The notes under the pieces are model-generated. The model did not search any database, was not told where the DNA came from, and saw nothing but the letters and a program-made list of their open reading frames with translations. Shown here piece by piece: positions 25,835 through 37,892 of a stretch of 64,000 bases of DNA. Both the position numbers and the translations under genes were made by a program. Origin of the DNA: Terebella lapidaria (Eukaryota > Annelida > Polychaeta > Terebellida > Terebellidae); the NCBI GenBank assembly GCA_949152475.1, contig OX424564.1:27278165-27342164 (forward strand). The letters run 5' to 3'. The stretch's first letter is position 1, and each line of letters begins with the position of its first letter.

Positions 25835-26470
25835 CAGGATGAATCAAGGATGACTCAGCAAAAAATTATTTCGACCTCTAGGTCAAAGGTCGTTTGAGGT
25901 ATCGATCCCAAAATCAATAGGGTTCTTCCCTGGTGATATATAAACCTCCGTGCAAAATTCTGCAACTATTGCCTGAATATTTTTTGAGTTATCGTCCGGA
26001 AACCAAGTTCCTCGATTTCATCCTCACGGACCTCACGGACCTCGGAGCCGGATCAAGAAAAAAAGTACACCCTAGAGATGTTTGTCTAGGGCGACGAGTC
26101 CGAAAATAACGTCCGTTTCGCTCTACGACGCACGGTTTCCGAGATATGCAGGAAGCCTCAAGGATGAATCAGCAAAAAATTATTTTGACCTCTAGGTCAA
26201 AGGTCGTTTGACGGATCGATCCCAAAATCAATAGGGTTCTTCCCTGGTGGCATATGAACCTCCATGCAGAGTTCTGCAACTATTGCATAAATATTTTTCC
26301 AGTTATCGTCCGGAAACCAAGTCTTAAAATTAGCCTTGATTTCATCCTCACGGACCTCCGATCCGGCTCAAAAAGAATAGGGTTCTTCCTCATATCATTT
26401 CTGACTTGCGGTGAAAATTTGACAAGGATCCGTCAAGGCAATCTAAAGTTATCGTCCGGAAACCAAAAGT
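25831..26470 (+). repeat. duplicated segment of about 314 bp beside the satellite
   Basis: The block starting TATGCAGGA at 25831 recurs at 26145. Shared stretches include CTCTAGGTCAAAGGTCGTTT, TCGATCCCAAAATCAATAGG and AGTTATCGTCCGGAAACCAA. The first copy runs into one diverged satellite-like unit before the second begins, so the repeat unit includes part of the 147-bp unit. Confidence 0.8.
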
Positions 26471-26546
26471 GGCGGAAGAAGAAAAAAAAAAAAAAAAAAA
26501 AAAAATTCTGCTAAAACCATAAAGGCATTTCTGCCGAAATGCCTTA

Positions 26547-29500
26547 ATTACCAACACGTGTACAATATATGCAAGAGATCTGAAGCTGTTAATCTACAGG
26601 TGTGTCTATTAAAAAAAATCTAAAACCTACATGTTGGGGAAAAAATATCATAAAAAGCACACTTATATTTGTATGATCAACGATAGATGTTATCTGGAGA
26701 CCACATGCAGGAATAGATACAAGTGCGGTTTTCAGCTGGTACTTGGGTTTTGTTGATTTTGATGATGGTACTTTATAATTATAGGACAAGAGACTAAAAT
26801 TAATTTGAGAGATCTGTTCCCCAGCTGGGAAATTGATCAGTATAAGTACATGTACATGTAGGATATCTATGTTTATGATTGGAAACAGTATGAAGCTTGT
26901 CCTCATCAGTGCAAACCATAGACCTTCCTTGTCACCATGGCAACAAACAAGCAGAGAGATTCCAGCCAATGAAATAGGTTTATGAACCTGCCCCTACCCC
27001 CCTCTTGAAACTTGTCAACCCCCGGTGATATATGACCGCAGCAACGGACATTTCCACTGTGCGTAATCCCGACCTGCGAACTGTGGACGTGCCCAGGGGG
27101 AAAAACTTGGCGAGGCTCAGCAAATATGGCAGACACCCCCAACACAAAACTGCCGTAAAAGGGCATCGTCACCCTTTACGGGGAAAACGCTGACCATAGG
27201 AGCTCCAGTGGGATTCACGCCCGCATCGTATGTCAATTACGACAGGTTACAGGGAGATTGACGCAGAAAGAAGCCCCTTTATGGTCAACGGTGTAAAGTC
27301 CGGGAGCAATGTTTGTCGGGCAAAGTTTGTCCCCCTGTCTAGACACACATCCACGGTTTTCGCGGTGGCCATTTGGGATAGGAGGAGGTTTGCAGTCTTG
27401 ACCGTGGCTGATAGCGGTAATTTCTGAGTAATCGCTGGTAATGACCTGTGACTTGCGCTTACGAATGACGTGATTTTCGAGCAGATTAGCATATTATTTT
27501 GGGGGCAGCTTTTGTAAGGTTGATTTGAATTTCTTATGGTGATCCATCAAGGCATTCATTTCGAATCACCCCCTTATAACTAATCCTTTTCTTGCTAAAT
27601 TTCCTTGATGATATAATGCCGAATCCTCGGTCAATCATTATTAAAAGATGTAGTCAACATTTGCACTTGCTGATATCGGGGTGAATGGATTTGAACTGGA
27701 TGCTGATTTTGAGGTGAAGTGGGAAAAAATAATGAACTCTTCGTTCATCGAGTATCAGTCCTCACGATGTTCAACGTGACTTCCGACATCTTTCGTACCA
27801 GCTTAAGCGCATGCTTTTAGTCATAGCTCTTCTTTTTTTTTTGGCCTTTGCCTGCAGTATACAACACCGAACAAAAAAAACCATCCAATTTTCTGAGCTA
27901 AGATGGGGTAAAAGCAGGACAGTTGTCATGGCAACCAGTGCCAACCCAATTTACATGACTACGGAAACAGCTTCCCGCGGAGCTTATGGGTGCGAGAAAT
28001 TTGAGCGATGTCAGCATTGCCCAATAGATCCTTCCATTTTATGATCGATATCGCTAAATACAAATGACTCCAGGGAATTTGTCTTTACACGCCGGTACAA
28101 CGTTGTTTTTCCAGAATTTCCGGAATTGACTACCGTGTGGTTTTATGACATTCTATCCACGATATATGGACCCGTTTCTGGGGCAGTCAAGCAAGATAGG
28201 ACGACAAGAAATATAGCGACATAGACAAAATCGAAGGGAAGCATCGGAATTTTTCTACAACCGTCGGACCCCCTGAGAAGATTTGCACTTGTACATGTAC
28301 TAAATCCATGCAGCAGCAAGCTTTTCCCGGCTACAACCTCTAACGGAACAAGGGATTGTCACAACTTACTTTGCTTGAACATGATATTCGCGGCATATCT
28401 TGCGGGCATCACTTTGACATGTTTGTCACGACATTACCGTGAGGGGGCGATCGGTTTCGATCATGTATGCGACATTTCTCACGTGACAGGCCGGCCGCAC
28501 TTTATACATATTTAGATCTAAGTGGCACCTGGGGCGTTGCATGCTCTCCTGCCCGGCTTGACATGTCATCTACGCAATTTTGCAAATGGACATCAGATGT
28601 CCTGTCTAGACTTGAAATCCACATCATAATCATAAATAGTAACAACTTCAATGAAGACCACTTGTAGGATTTGTTTGCTAGTACATATGAGGTTAATACA
28701 TGTATTTTATTACAATGTCTTGTATTCATATATTGTGTCCCTTGAGTAGTTGAATTACATTTATATATTGGTGTCATGAATACTGCGTAACAATAACTTT
28801 TAAAAATTGCGAATTGCATGTACCATGCCCTGGCAACATAGAGATTACAGTGTAACAGCTTTTGCATGATATAACATAAAAAAACTGAAGAATATCAATG
28901 TGATAAACATATTAAAACCTAAAATACTGTCATTTGTCACGTCCGACTTTGATGAAAACTCATCAATATATATCCATGTGGCTCCGGGGGTTCTTGAAGT
29001 ACATTCAAGCAAAACAATTCCGTTTCACCGTGTTTATATAGGTTAAGACCCCAATAGTCCCCTATAACCCGCGCCTGGCGTCAATAAAGCAGGAAGCCGG
29101 GATTTTTCCCGTGGACCCTGAGATTTATTCTGTGGACGGTTGCGAGACGAAACTTCCGCTGCGGACAATCCCAGAACGGTAGAACGAGGTCCTCTTTTAT
29201 GAAAACCGCACGGTATCTGACGTAAAACCTTGGCTTTTCCTGCCTGACAAAAATAGGAACAATGCAGTGAATTGTTACATATGACAATCCATCTGCACAG
29301 TAGCGATTTATCTGGAGTTTTCATGGCATTCGTTTTCCGAATAAGGTCACCATAGGTAATCAGTCTCCCTGATATTCGCCGTTGTGGACAATAGTTTATG
29401 TTGTCGACTGTCATTGAGTTACTAGGATGCAACCCTCGGGAATCCAATAATGCATTGTCTGGTATAAACTGATGGTCATTTTGCAGTGGAGTATTGATAT

Positions 29501-31642
29501 ATTTATTGGACACATTACCGGTAAATCACAGAAATATCCATATGTTAGGGGTTGAAATAAAAGATTACCAGGTTGGATTTAAATCGTGAAAATGAAAAAT
29601 TTAGTAAATATTAATGGAAACATTACAAACTACTCATGTTCAAATATGAACACTTTTTTCGGACAAATTCCAGGGGAAGAAGTCTTAAACTAAAAGCATT
29701 CACAGCTAGCTTAGTTATATGTCAGTAATTTTGTGTTTCCACGCTGCATGTTTGTTATTATTGCATGTAAGTGCATCAATGCATGATATATTCGGTCATA
29801 CTCCTTCATATATAAACGTGTATAAATGTGCATTCATACATGTTAATATTTCAGCCTGGGAAATTCAGATAATCAAATTATCTGCTACTTGTGAAGGGTT
29901 GTTTTCTCCTACAATATTCCAGACTGTAGCATCTTCATTGAGTTGATTATCATGCTTGGCCAACCGGAAATAATTTTTTAACTTCGTTAATAAATTGGCA
30001 AATGCATCCATAACAGAAAACAAGACCCGCAAAATTGTTACCGATCATAACAGATCATGCACTTCTCGAGCGGGTGTTACGCCGATGTATGCATCGTTAA
30101 GGAAGCCATTAGCGTTGCTCTATTGTATCGTAGATCACTGGGTCGCAGCCATCTCCACCCAGACAAAACGCATCAAATATTTACCCGAATTGCGCCAGTG
30201 AGTTATGCATCGAAAAATATCAGTAGGGGTTTTATTGTTGTACAATCAGGATAATGCATATCGTGGGGAGCCTGTTATCAAATCATCTGCTTGATATTGA
30301 ATCAATCAATACTTTGCTAGCTTAGGTGAATGTGGCAGGAAAAATACATCTTTGAGATGAAAGTTGATCATGTTGATTGGGAATTCCATGCAATAAATAT
30401 CAGTACACAATGTACATCTACACTTATTGGCAAGTGGAATAAATTGCATGGAGATTGGTTAATACAAGAATTAATGGAATTGGGGCAGAGAAAAAAACAT
30501 CTCATATTTTGCAATCACTGAGTATTAATTTTATCTTTGAAAAAAAAAAAAGAATAAAAAAAATATCTACAGTATCTTTTAGCCATATTTCCATCTGTCT
30601 TTGGAATGATAATTTTTCATGAATAAATTGAAACAAAACAACTTCTACTGAGCTAGCAGGAGGGTAATCCTACCCAAAATGTCAATATTTAGCGAGTGAT
30701 CGTTTCGTATGCGGATGATATATCAAGCTATATGCTTGAGAACCTTTAGAAATCAGGTCTCGTTTGCCCGGCCCAAAAGTTATGAAAAGTGAGCTTTGAA
30801 ATGCGATATAAGCCTCTCATAGTTCAGCATTGTTTACATTGTATTAATGTTTCAGTTCTACGATACTCCTGCAGTTTTCTTAATAGAACAATAGGCCTCG
30901 ACATCCAAAGAAAACTATCACAATGGTAAGACCCCACACATGCATGAAACTATCGGTGTGTGATGGTGGTGGTGGCAGATGTCTTGTTAGCCCTGAGGAT
31001 TAGGGAGTCAGTTTTTCGGAGTATTATCGCACAATGGGGGCGTCGTTTGCGGCCAATATTTAAAGAAGGGGGTCTAATTGAGTGCCACTTGTCATGTTTG
31101 CCAGGATTTAAAAGGGGGTTAAAAACTGGCCGACGAAGAAGCCTACTAGTACATTGTGTCATTTCGAAGAACTCACGCATAGATGCTACTTTGCTGTCGG
31201 CTTTTGTCAATGTTTGATTGACCAATCAGCTTGTGCTGTAAAATTGTCACTGGGAAATTGATGCCACAAGAATTTTCATGCCAGGTGTCTCGAAGGTAAT
31301 ATGAGTCACGGAGATTTGTGTGACACAATTACAATGCCGTCGGAGATTTGTAAGAAGTGGATCGAGTTACAGCAGCTGAAAATTTCTCCAGTAAGATATC
31401 TTCCCCCAGATTGTCAAGTCCTGTCATTTGTAAGTTAATGGATAACAAAATATTTAAATCCCAAATTGCATCAAAATGAAGTTGGAGGAATATATGAAGA
31501 TATCGGAAACTTCAATCAGTGAGATTTTTGCATTTTTGACCCCAGACAAGCTGTAAAAAAACTTTTAAAAATAAGAAAAGTATTTAAACATGTTGTCCGT
31601 ATATAGATTTCTGCACTAAACATTAAACAAATTATAATTGTA
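26547..31642. other. about 5 kb with no recognised gene
   Basis: Unique-looking DNA, GC-richer at about 26980-27430. Poly-A/T tracts lie near 30540-30562. The longest frame here (minus strand, 29043-29513) has no recognisable domain and overlaps other frames. No exon with cadherin-like codon use or splice continuity was found. Confidence 0.5.
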
Positions 31643-32997
31643 TCCCCCGAACAAAGTTCGGAGGATACTATGGATTTACGATCGTCGCGCCGCCGCCGCG
31701 TCCGCAGACACTTTCTTGTGAACGCACTGCAGCTTGCAAATCTGAACCGATTTTGATAATATTTTATACGGACATGTCTTATGGTGAGATCACGACACAT
31801 ATCGATTTTGGTTGCCATAGCAACCAAATTGGCCGATTGGCGACACATTCTGTGACAAAATCAGCAATTTCAACACCCATGGCTTGTGAACGCTCTAGAA
31901 GTTGTAATTTTACAGGAATCACTACAATATTGAACAGGCTCGATGAGCAATGCTCAGGCACGAAACCTATTGTTTTTCGGAAAGATTGAATAAATATTAA
32001 TAAGTTCATGAGATAACTTATTACAACAATGTCAAATATCCAGTTTGAGATCTCTGATCATTCCAGTTGATTGATATCTGCAAACAAATCACACTGGACA
32101 TGTGTACAAATTTACAGTTGATGGTTTTGTGTGAAGAGATTACTTTTTACTGAATAAGTTAACATAAATTTGAATAGTTTAACATTAGTTTTACTAGTTA
32201 AGTTTATTACTGGCTACAATAAGAATAGTTAGGCAAAGAAACATTTATTATTGGGCTCAACAAGGTAAAGGTTGTGTCCAGTACTGACTTTATGGCTGCA
32301 GTACCATTGATATTCGTGAATAAGTTAACATTAGTATTGCTAGTTAACATGGTTAGGTCTATTACTGAGCACAATAAAAATAGTTAAGGTAAGGGACATT
32401 CATGATTGGGATCAATGAAGAAAAGGTTGTGTCCAGTAGTGATTTTATGGTGTAGTATCATTGATATCGATGAATAATTTAACATTAATTTGGCTAGTTA
32501 AGTCTATTATTGAGCACAATAAAAATAGTTAAGGTGAGGAACATTTATTGCTGGGTACAGATTATGAGTTAAATTATAACTTGCGGTGAAAGTTCGATCT
32601 GGCTCCAATTTCGTCTTCTTGAAATACAGTTTTGGTCAAATTTTACTTTGAATTTCAACTTGAAACCAAGTTTGGCACATAATATGAGTTGATCTGGCTG
32701 TAATTTCGTTATCTTATCGAACATGTTGAGATGGAAATTCATAATATTATGCACTGCTTTCAGTGGTGACCTTGAATTTGACCTTCAATGACTTTAAAAG
32801 GTCAATGCAGCAATTTTTGTGGCAAAAAAAAAAAACAGTTTTGGCTTGAGCATGTTAGGATTTTACATTTCTCTGGTAATCATTTTAGCCCTTGATCTAG
32901 TTTTTCACGCTTATCAGTAGTATTTGGGGCAACAGATATGATGGGGCCACGGCCGGGGGATACACCCAAGCGGTCGTAGGCGACCGGAAGCGTCTAG
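31643..32997 (+). mobile_element. Helitron-like non-autonomous element, copy 1
   Basis: The 5' end is TCCCCCGAACAAAGTTCGG preceded by A, a self-complementary stretch. The 3' end is the hairpin CGGTCG-TAGG-CGACCG, then GAAGCGT, then CTAG followed by T. TC at the start, a hairpin shortly before CTRR at the end, and an A/T junction are the known Helitron signature. A subterminal inverted repeat also exists: GTATCCCCCG (31640-31649) and CGGGGGATAC (32954-32963). The interior has a GC-rich CCG repeat, then two different blocks of degenerate tandem repeats of about 120 bp. No Rep/helicase coding is visible, so the copy is non-autonomous. A second copy lies at 35219-38007. Confidence 0.65.
32150..32560 (+). 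repeat. degenerate tandem repeats inside Helitron-like copy 1
   Basis: Units contain GAATAAGTTAACATTAGTTT, then TAGTTAAGTCTATTATTG, a run with AATAGTTAAGG, and AACATTTATTATTGGG with GTGTCCAGTA. About three units are present here. The same unit family is longer in copy 2 (about 35750-36170). Confidence 0.75.
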
Positions 32998-34914
32998 TTT
33001 TAATGCATCTTATGATGCTTAAGGATCCATGCAGTGTTTTGATATGCGCATTTCCTTCTCTAGCATAACCAAGTCTGCAACTACATCGATGACTTGTCCT
33101 TGTGAGTAGGGTAAATTATTGGAACATTGCGTGACCTAAGGTCAAGTTTGATCAGCATTTCCCCGGGAAAACAAACTGTTCATCACGTCCAGAATGGTGC
33201 TTGACAGTCACCTCAACCCTGGGGCTTCTCCCGATTGCTAAGGGACATGCATTACCACGGTTTCATGCGCAGGGACGGTGGTGGAGGGGTGGGGGGCAGA
33301 GTGAGGGCACAATGAGGGCATGTCTGGACACTGGTCACTACTGAGTCTGCAGGGCATGAGGACATGTGTGAGGTGAGTCAGAGAGACAACGTGATTCCAA
33401 TGGCAGGTCTGGGTAGGTTAGGGTAGACACGATGTGGCCCGAGGCAGGGACAATTGACAGGGATTTGAAAGACATCTGGATATTCTGAAAAGTGGGTGGG
33501 TGGGGGTTGGGGGAAGGGGTTGAGAGAAGTGAAAAGAAAGGGTTGGCCAATGCCTATTAATTAGATGAAGTAGGATTCATGGTGATGACAAATTGTGCTA
33601 TTAATTAATGGTGTTCACAACAAATTGCAGGCTTTGAAGAAGACTTCTAACACCTTGGTTAACATGTAATAATTCAATTAAATTAGATGTGTCTTGGGCG
33701 CTGAAAGGATTGCAAAACATGGCTAAAATTAAGTTTTTACACGGGTGGGAGAATCATTAAAAATTATTTCTTGACAGCTTTGCCATTCGTTACTCACGTC
33801 AAGAAAAGAATATAAATTTCCAGTCTGCAAAACTCGAAAAAGAAAATGGAAATTAATAATCCCGTGAAGCAGTCCTCCAAATCCTGACAAGTTTCTGATA
33901 GGCAGTGAGGAAGCCAAAAAAAAACTGCTATCGGTAAACTGATAAGGACAGGGGGCCATTATCTGCAGCTGCCCATGTTCCAACGCCCATATATGGTAAT
34001 AGCCCTGGTCCTAATGTATCCCTCGGGATGTGTTAATGTTATGTAACGCTGCACTCCTGACATAATTGTGATTGAACAAGTAAATTGTCTGGGAGATATT
34101 AGATATTCAATAGGAGGTCGTTTATATGAGAAATAGCAAATTGTTTTTGCTTAGCTGGAAGGGATTTCAAATTGCTAGGTTCTCAAACATTCTCGTCATC
34201 ATAAACCACATGAATGGATAGGATTCGAATCTGAAGAATTGAATCTTACGCTCACTGTAATGAATACTTAACAATAGAAAATTAATAAATGAATAGAAAA
34301 GCTACTTTCTATTATTCCATAAAATAGTAAATTTTTTTATGACATTCTCGATCGATGAAAACTAATGTAGATGGAGAGTAGAAATTTGTGTTGTACGGTC
34401 AATAATAATACATCAGTTTCATGTGGTATTGTTTCCTCGCATGCTGCAAGTCATAAATCGCTAAGTGAAATGTTCTATCGCATGGTGCAATTCCTTCTGC
34501 TTTGACTGCCGATCGAGTCCATAGCACTCTTTGCGTACAGTGTATAACTTTACCATGAATGATTTTTCCAAGTCCAGTCGTCACGTACAACTTGACTCTC
34601 ACGTCAAGTCCCGTTCCCTCTTGTATTGAATTTTTGATCTTCGCGCAATTATTGATATTGTAGACCCCACCCGCAGCTTTTGCATTTACTGCAAGCCTCA
34701 GTGTATGAATGCCCCTACATGTACATCTAGTTTGACAATATCGGAAAAGACGCAGAACTATGGGAATTAATTACCAAGAAAGGATCCAGGCTTCGGTGTA
34801 TGGTCAAAAATCATAAATGAAAATGGAAAGGAAACTGCTACATGTAAATGCAGAATGATATTTGTTTAGTGTGTTTAGAAAAGAAACCTAAATCTGAGTT
34901 TACCATGCAGGATA
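32998..34914. other. non-coding, no gene recognised
   Basis: Unique-looking DNA with G-rich strand bias near 33270-33530. No supported ORF or repeat structure was found. Confidence 0.5.
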
Positions 34915-35090
34915 CAGTGGTCCCTGTAAGATAAGACACCTCCGAAATAAGACTTCCCTGTCTGTAAAGACTTTTTTGCATTCCCCAGTGATCAATTTAA
35001 CATGTGAATGAGCCTGTGAAATAAGACTCCCTGCGAGATAAGACCTCATTTTCGCTGCAAAGGGTGAGGTCTTATCTTACAGGGACCGTA
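34915..35090. mobile_element. about 175-bp MITE with 18-bp perfect inverted ends
   Basis: GTCCCTGTAAGATAAGAC at 34920-34937 is the exact reverse complement of GTCTTATCTTACAGGGAC at 35069-35086. The outer end reads CAGTGGTCC next to TA, and the right side is followed by GTA. This fits a Tc1/mariner or pogo-like MITE with a TA target. A relative with the CAGT(A/G)GTCC end and the AGATAAGACC core lies at 58205-58320. Confidence 0.75.
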
Positions 35091-35749
35091 TGTTAAAAAT
35101 TAATCATGTTATGCAAATTACGCAAGCGCTAAGTGAGCTGGGCTTCTGAGTAGTCTTTGATTACTAATAACATTAACCTGAGCTCTGCCTCCTGCAGTTG
35201 TGAGGCTATATTATTGTATCCCCCGAACAAAGTTCGGCGGATACTATGGATTTACGATCGTCGCGCCGCCGCCGCCGCCGCCGCGTCCGCGTCCGCGTCC
35301 GCAGACACTTTCTTGTGAACGCGCTACAGCTTACAAATCTGAACCGATTTTGATAATATTTTATATGGACATGACTTATGGTGAGATCTCAACACCTATC
35401 GATTTTGGTTGCCATAGCAACCAAAATAGCCGATTGGCCTAACATTTTATGCTCAAATTAGCCTGTTTGACACACATGGGTTGTGAACGCTCTACGGGTG
35501 GGAGTTTTCGATGAATGATGATGAAATCGCACAGGCTCAATGAGAAAGACCATCACACAAAACCTATTGTTTTTCAGAATGATCGAATAAATATTAATAA
35601 GTTTGAGAGGTTAACTTATTACAACAATTCAAATGCCTACTTTGACATGTGTGATCACTCCAATAACCTGTACTATGAAAGCAAATTGCACTGGATTCTT
35701 GTTCAGAATACAGAACTGATGTTTTTGGTGAAAACAGAACAATATTACT

Positions 35750-36640
35750 GAATAAGTTAACATTGGTTTTACTAGTTAAGTCTATTATTGACCACAATAA
35801 TAATAGTTAAGATGAGAAACATTTATTATTGTGCTCAACAAGGTAAAGGTTTTGTCCAGTAGAGATTTCACAGGTGTAACCAAATAAGTTAACATTATTT
35901 TCACTAGTTAAGTCTATTATTGACCACAATAAAAATAGTTAAGACAACAAACATTTATTATTGGGCTCAACAAGGTAAAGCTTCTGTGCAGTAGAGATTT
36001 CATGGCTGTAGCCGAATAAGTTAACATCATTTTTACCAGTTAAGTCTATTAATGACCTCAAGAAAAATAGTTAAGACAAGAAACATTTATTATTGAGCTC
36101 AACAATTTAAAAGTTTTGTCCAGTAGAGATTTCATGGGTGTAACCGGATAAGTTAACATTATTTTTACCATTAAAGTCAATTTTTACTTTGAATTTCAAC
36201 TTGAAACCAAGTTTGGCACATATCATGAATTAAAATATAATTTATGGTGAAAAAATCGATCTGGCTCCAATTTCGTCATCGTGAAATGCAGTTTTGGTAA
36301 ACTTTTACTTGAATTTCAGCTCGAAACCAAGTTCGGCACATAATTATTATGAATTAAAATTTAAATTATGGTGAAAAGTTTGATCTGGCTCCTATTTCGT
36401 CATCTTGAAATGTAGTTTTGGTCAACTTTTACTTTGAATTTCAACTTGGAACCAAGTTTGGCATATAGTATGAGTTGAAATATAACTTATGGTGAAAAGT
36501 TCGATCTGGCTCCAATTTAGTCATCTTGAAATGCAGTTTTTGTCAACTTTTGCTTGAATTTCAACTTGGAACCAAGTTTGTCAAATATTCTGAGTTGAAG
36601 TATAACTTTGGGTGAAAACTTTTATCTGGCTGTAATTTCT
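35750..36640 (+). repeat. two successive families of ~120-bp degenerate tandem repeats
   Basis: Family one (about 35750-36180) repeats GAATAAGTTAACAT, TAGTTAAGTCTATTA, AACATTTATTATTG and TCCAGTAGAGATTTCA about four times. Family two (about 36180-36640) repeats ACTTTGAATTTCAACTTG, GATCTGGCTCC, ATTTCGTCATC and TGAAATGCAGTTTT about four times. Copy 1 carries the same two families with fewer units, so unit number differs between copies of one element. Confidence 0.78.
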
Positions 36641-36656
36641 TTATTTTATCGAACAT

Positions 36657-37842
36657 GTCATAAGTCATAAAGTCATAAATAGTTTATTCACCCAACATAA
36701 ACATATTTACATGGGTGGGGAAATGAAACCACAAGGCTTATTTTTCCCCTAAAATATTGACATAATTAAAATACATACATATAGATTTCAAACCTAACCA
36801 TCATAGAACAACACACAATTTTGTAATAATTGACACGAAACACAGCTATGTGATATTTTGACAAGTGATCAGGTGGTTTTTCAGTTTTGATTTGAAAGCA
36901 TATAGTGTTCTACTACCTCTGATATTACTTGGAATGTTATTCCAGATCTTTGGACCATTTATTTTCACATTGAAAGAAGATATTAAAGATCTACACTCAT
37001 TTGACCTATAGTTGCTTTTTTGTCTTGTATCGTACATGTGATTGAAGTCATTTCTTGAAAAAAATGCAGAATAAAACATTGGCAGTTTATTCAGACTAAA
37101 CTTGAACATAAGTATACCCGTAAAATATGAATACAACGAATCAAACTTTAAAATCCTACATTTAAGAAATAAGTTGTTTGTATGCGCCCTGTATTCGGAA
37201 AAAGTTATCAGTCGAACAATTTTCTTCTGTAGCAATAAAATTGAGTTGGTATTTCTATTGTATGAACGACCCCATACAACGATACAATATGATAAATATG
37301 GTAACACCAAGGTATTGTATATAGTTATAAGTGTATCTGTAAATAGTTTGTGCCTTGACTTATACAAAATACCGATGCTTTTGGAAACTTTAGCTTTGAT
37401 GTTTCTGAAATGGGAATCCCAGTTCAATTTGTCGTCTATCATGACGCCTAAAAATTTTGTTTCATGGGTTATTTCTATTCGATTACCACTAATAAACATG
37501 TCCTTATTGTTTCGAAAGAGTCGACTTCGAGGTGAAAATATCATACATTTAGTTTTACTCACATTCAATGAAAGCTTATTCACCTTGAACCATTCATCAA
37601 TTTTTATGACCTCGCGATTCATGACATTGATGGCATCGTCGAGTGTAGTATTTGAGGAGAATATATTCGTATCATCGGCGTACAAGATCATATACAAGAG
37701 ATCAGAAATGTTAACAATATCATTAATATAAACGATAAACAGTAATGGACCGAGTATGCTGCCTTGCGGCACCCCACATTTAATATCACAATTCTCTGAT
37801 TTGGTGTTGTTGAAATATACGTACTGTTTTCTGTGTCGAAAT
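36657..37842 (-). mobile_element. 5'-truncated CR1/L2-like LINE, nested in the Helitron-like copy
   Basis: The minus-strand fragment carries the C-terminal part of a non-LTR reverse transcriptase and a short 3' UTR. It ends at 36657-36690 in a tail of TTATGACT-like units, like the short 3' microsatellites of CR1/L2 elements. The left and right flanks match neighbouring positions of the uninterrupted copy at 31643-32997, which defines the insertion point. No endonuclease, finger part of the RT or long poly-A is present, so it is 5'-truncated, the usual result of incomplete target-primed reverse transcription. No clear target duplication was seen. Confidence 0.8.
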
Positions 37843-37892
37843 GGATATTCGTATGCAGTGATTTTAGTGGTGATCTTGAATTCGACCTTCAA
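36846..37892 (-). CDS. LINE reverse transcriptase fragment, open frame
   Basis: An uninterrupted frame of 348 residues. About the first 18 residues come from the surrounding Helitron-like sequence, so the LINE protein really begins near HRKQYVYFNN. RT motifs follow in order: CGVPQGSILGPLLFIVYIND (motif B region), YADDTN (catalytic motif C) near residue 70, the KT..M.F region and FLGVMID (motif E-like). A thumb and C-terminal region follows, with LPYLSYCIVVWG and a basic end. The family normally has an N-terminal APE endonuclease and RT fingers, both absent here, so the protein cannot retrotranspose. The open frame implies a fairly recent insertion. The catalytic YADD is intact. CR1/L2-like is my call from the motif style and the 3' tail; related clades such as Crack or Daphne are possible. 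Confidence 0.85.
   Translation of the reverse strand: MKVEFKITTKITAYEYPFRHRKQYVYFNNTKSENCDIKCGVPQGSILGPLLFIVYINDIVNISDLLYMILYADDTNIFSSNTTLDDAINVMNREVIKIDEWFKVNKLSLNVSKTKCMIFSPRSRLFRNNKDMFISGNRIEITHETKFLGVMIDDKLNWDSHFRNIKAKVSKSIGILYKSRHKLFTDTLITIYNTLVLPYLSYCIVVWGRSYNRNTNSILLLQKKIVRLITFSEYRAHTNNLFLKCRILKFDSLYSYFTGILMFKFSLNKLPMFYSAFFSRNDFNHMYDTRQKSNYRSNECRSLISSFNVKINGPKIWNNIPSNIRGSRTLYAFKSKLKNHLITCQNIT

Larger units (their letters stand above)
24020..26546 (+). mobile_element. non-autonomous element carrying a 147-bp satellite
   Basis: The left edge near 24027 has AAGGC followed by the hairpin ATGCCT-TGG-AGGCAT and CATTTCGG. The right edge at about 26523-26546 is a perfect hairpin, AAGGCATTT-CTGCCG-AAATGCCTT, whose sequence matches the left edge in inverted orientation, so the two edges belong together. 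Between them are a 147-bp tandem array, then two copies of a segment of about 314 bp and a poly-A tract of about 24 bases at 26482-26505. No protein-coding frame is visible. Terminal hairpins plus an internal tandem array are known from Helentron-associated elements, but I see no decisive end motif, so the class is an inference. The outer edges are uncertain by a few bases. Confidence 0.6.

Noticed and set aside
26482-26505. Poly-A tract as the tail of a SINE or processed pseudogene
   Set aside because: It lies inside the satellite-bearing element before its terminal hairpin, and no RNA-derived body precedes it.
29043-29513. 156-residue minus-strand open frame
   Set aside because: No recognisable domain, no splice support, composition like its surroundings; probably chance.
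37102-37731. 209-residue + strand open frame
   Set aside because: Antisense shadow of the LINE reverse transcriptase on the minus strand.
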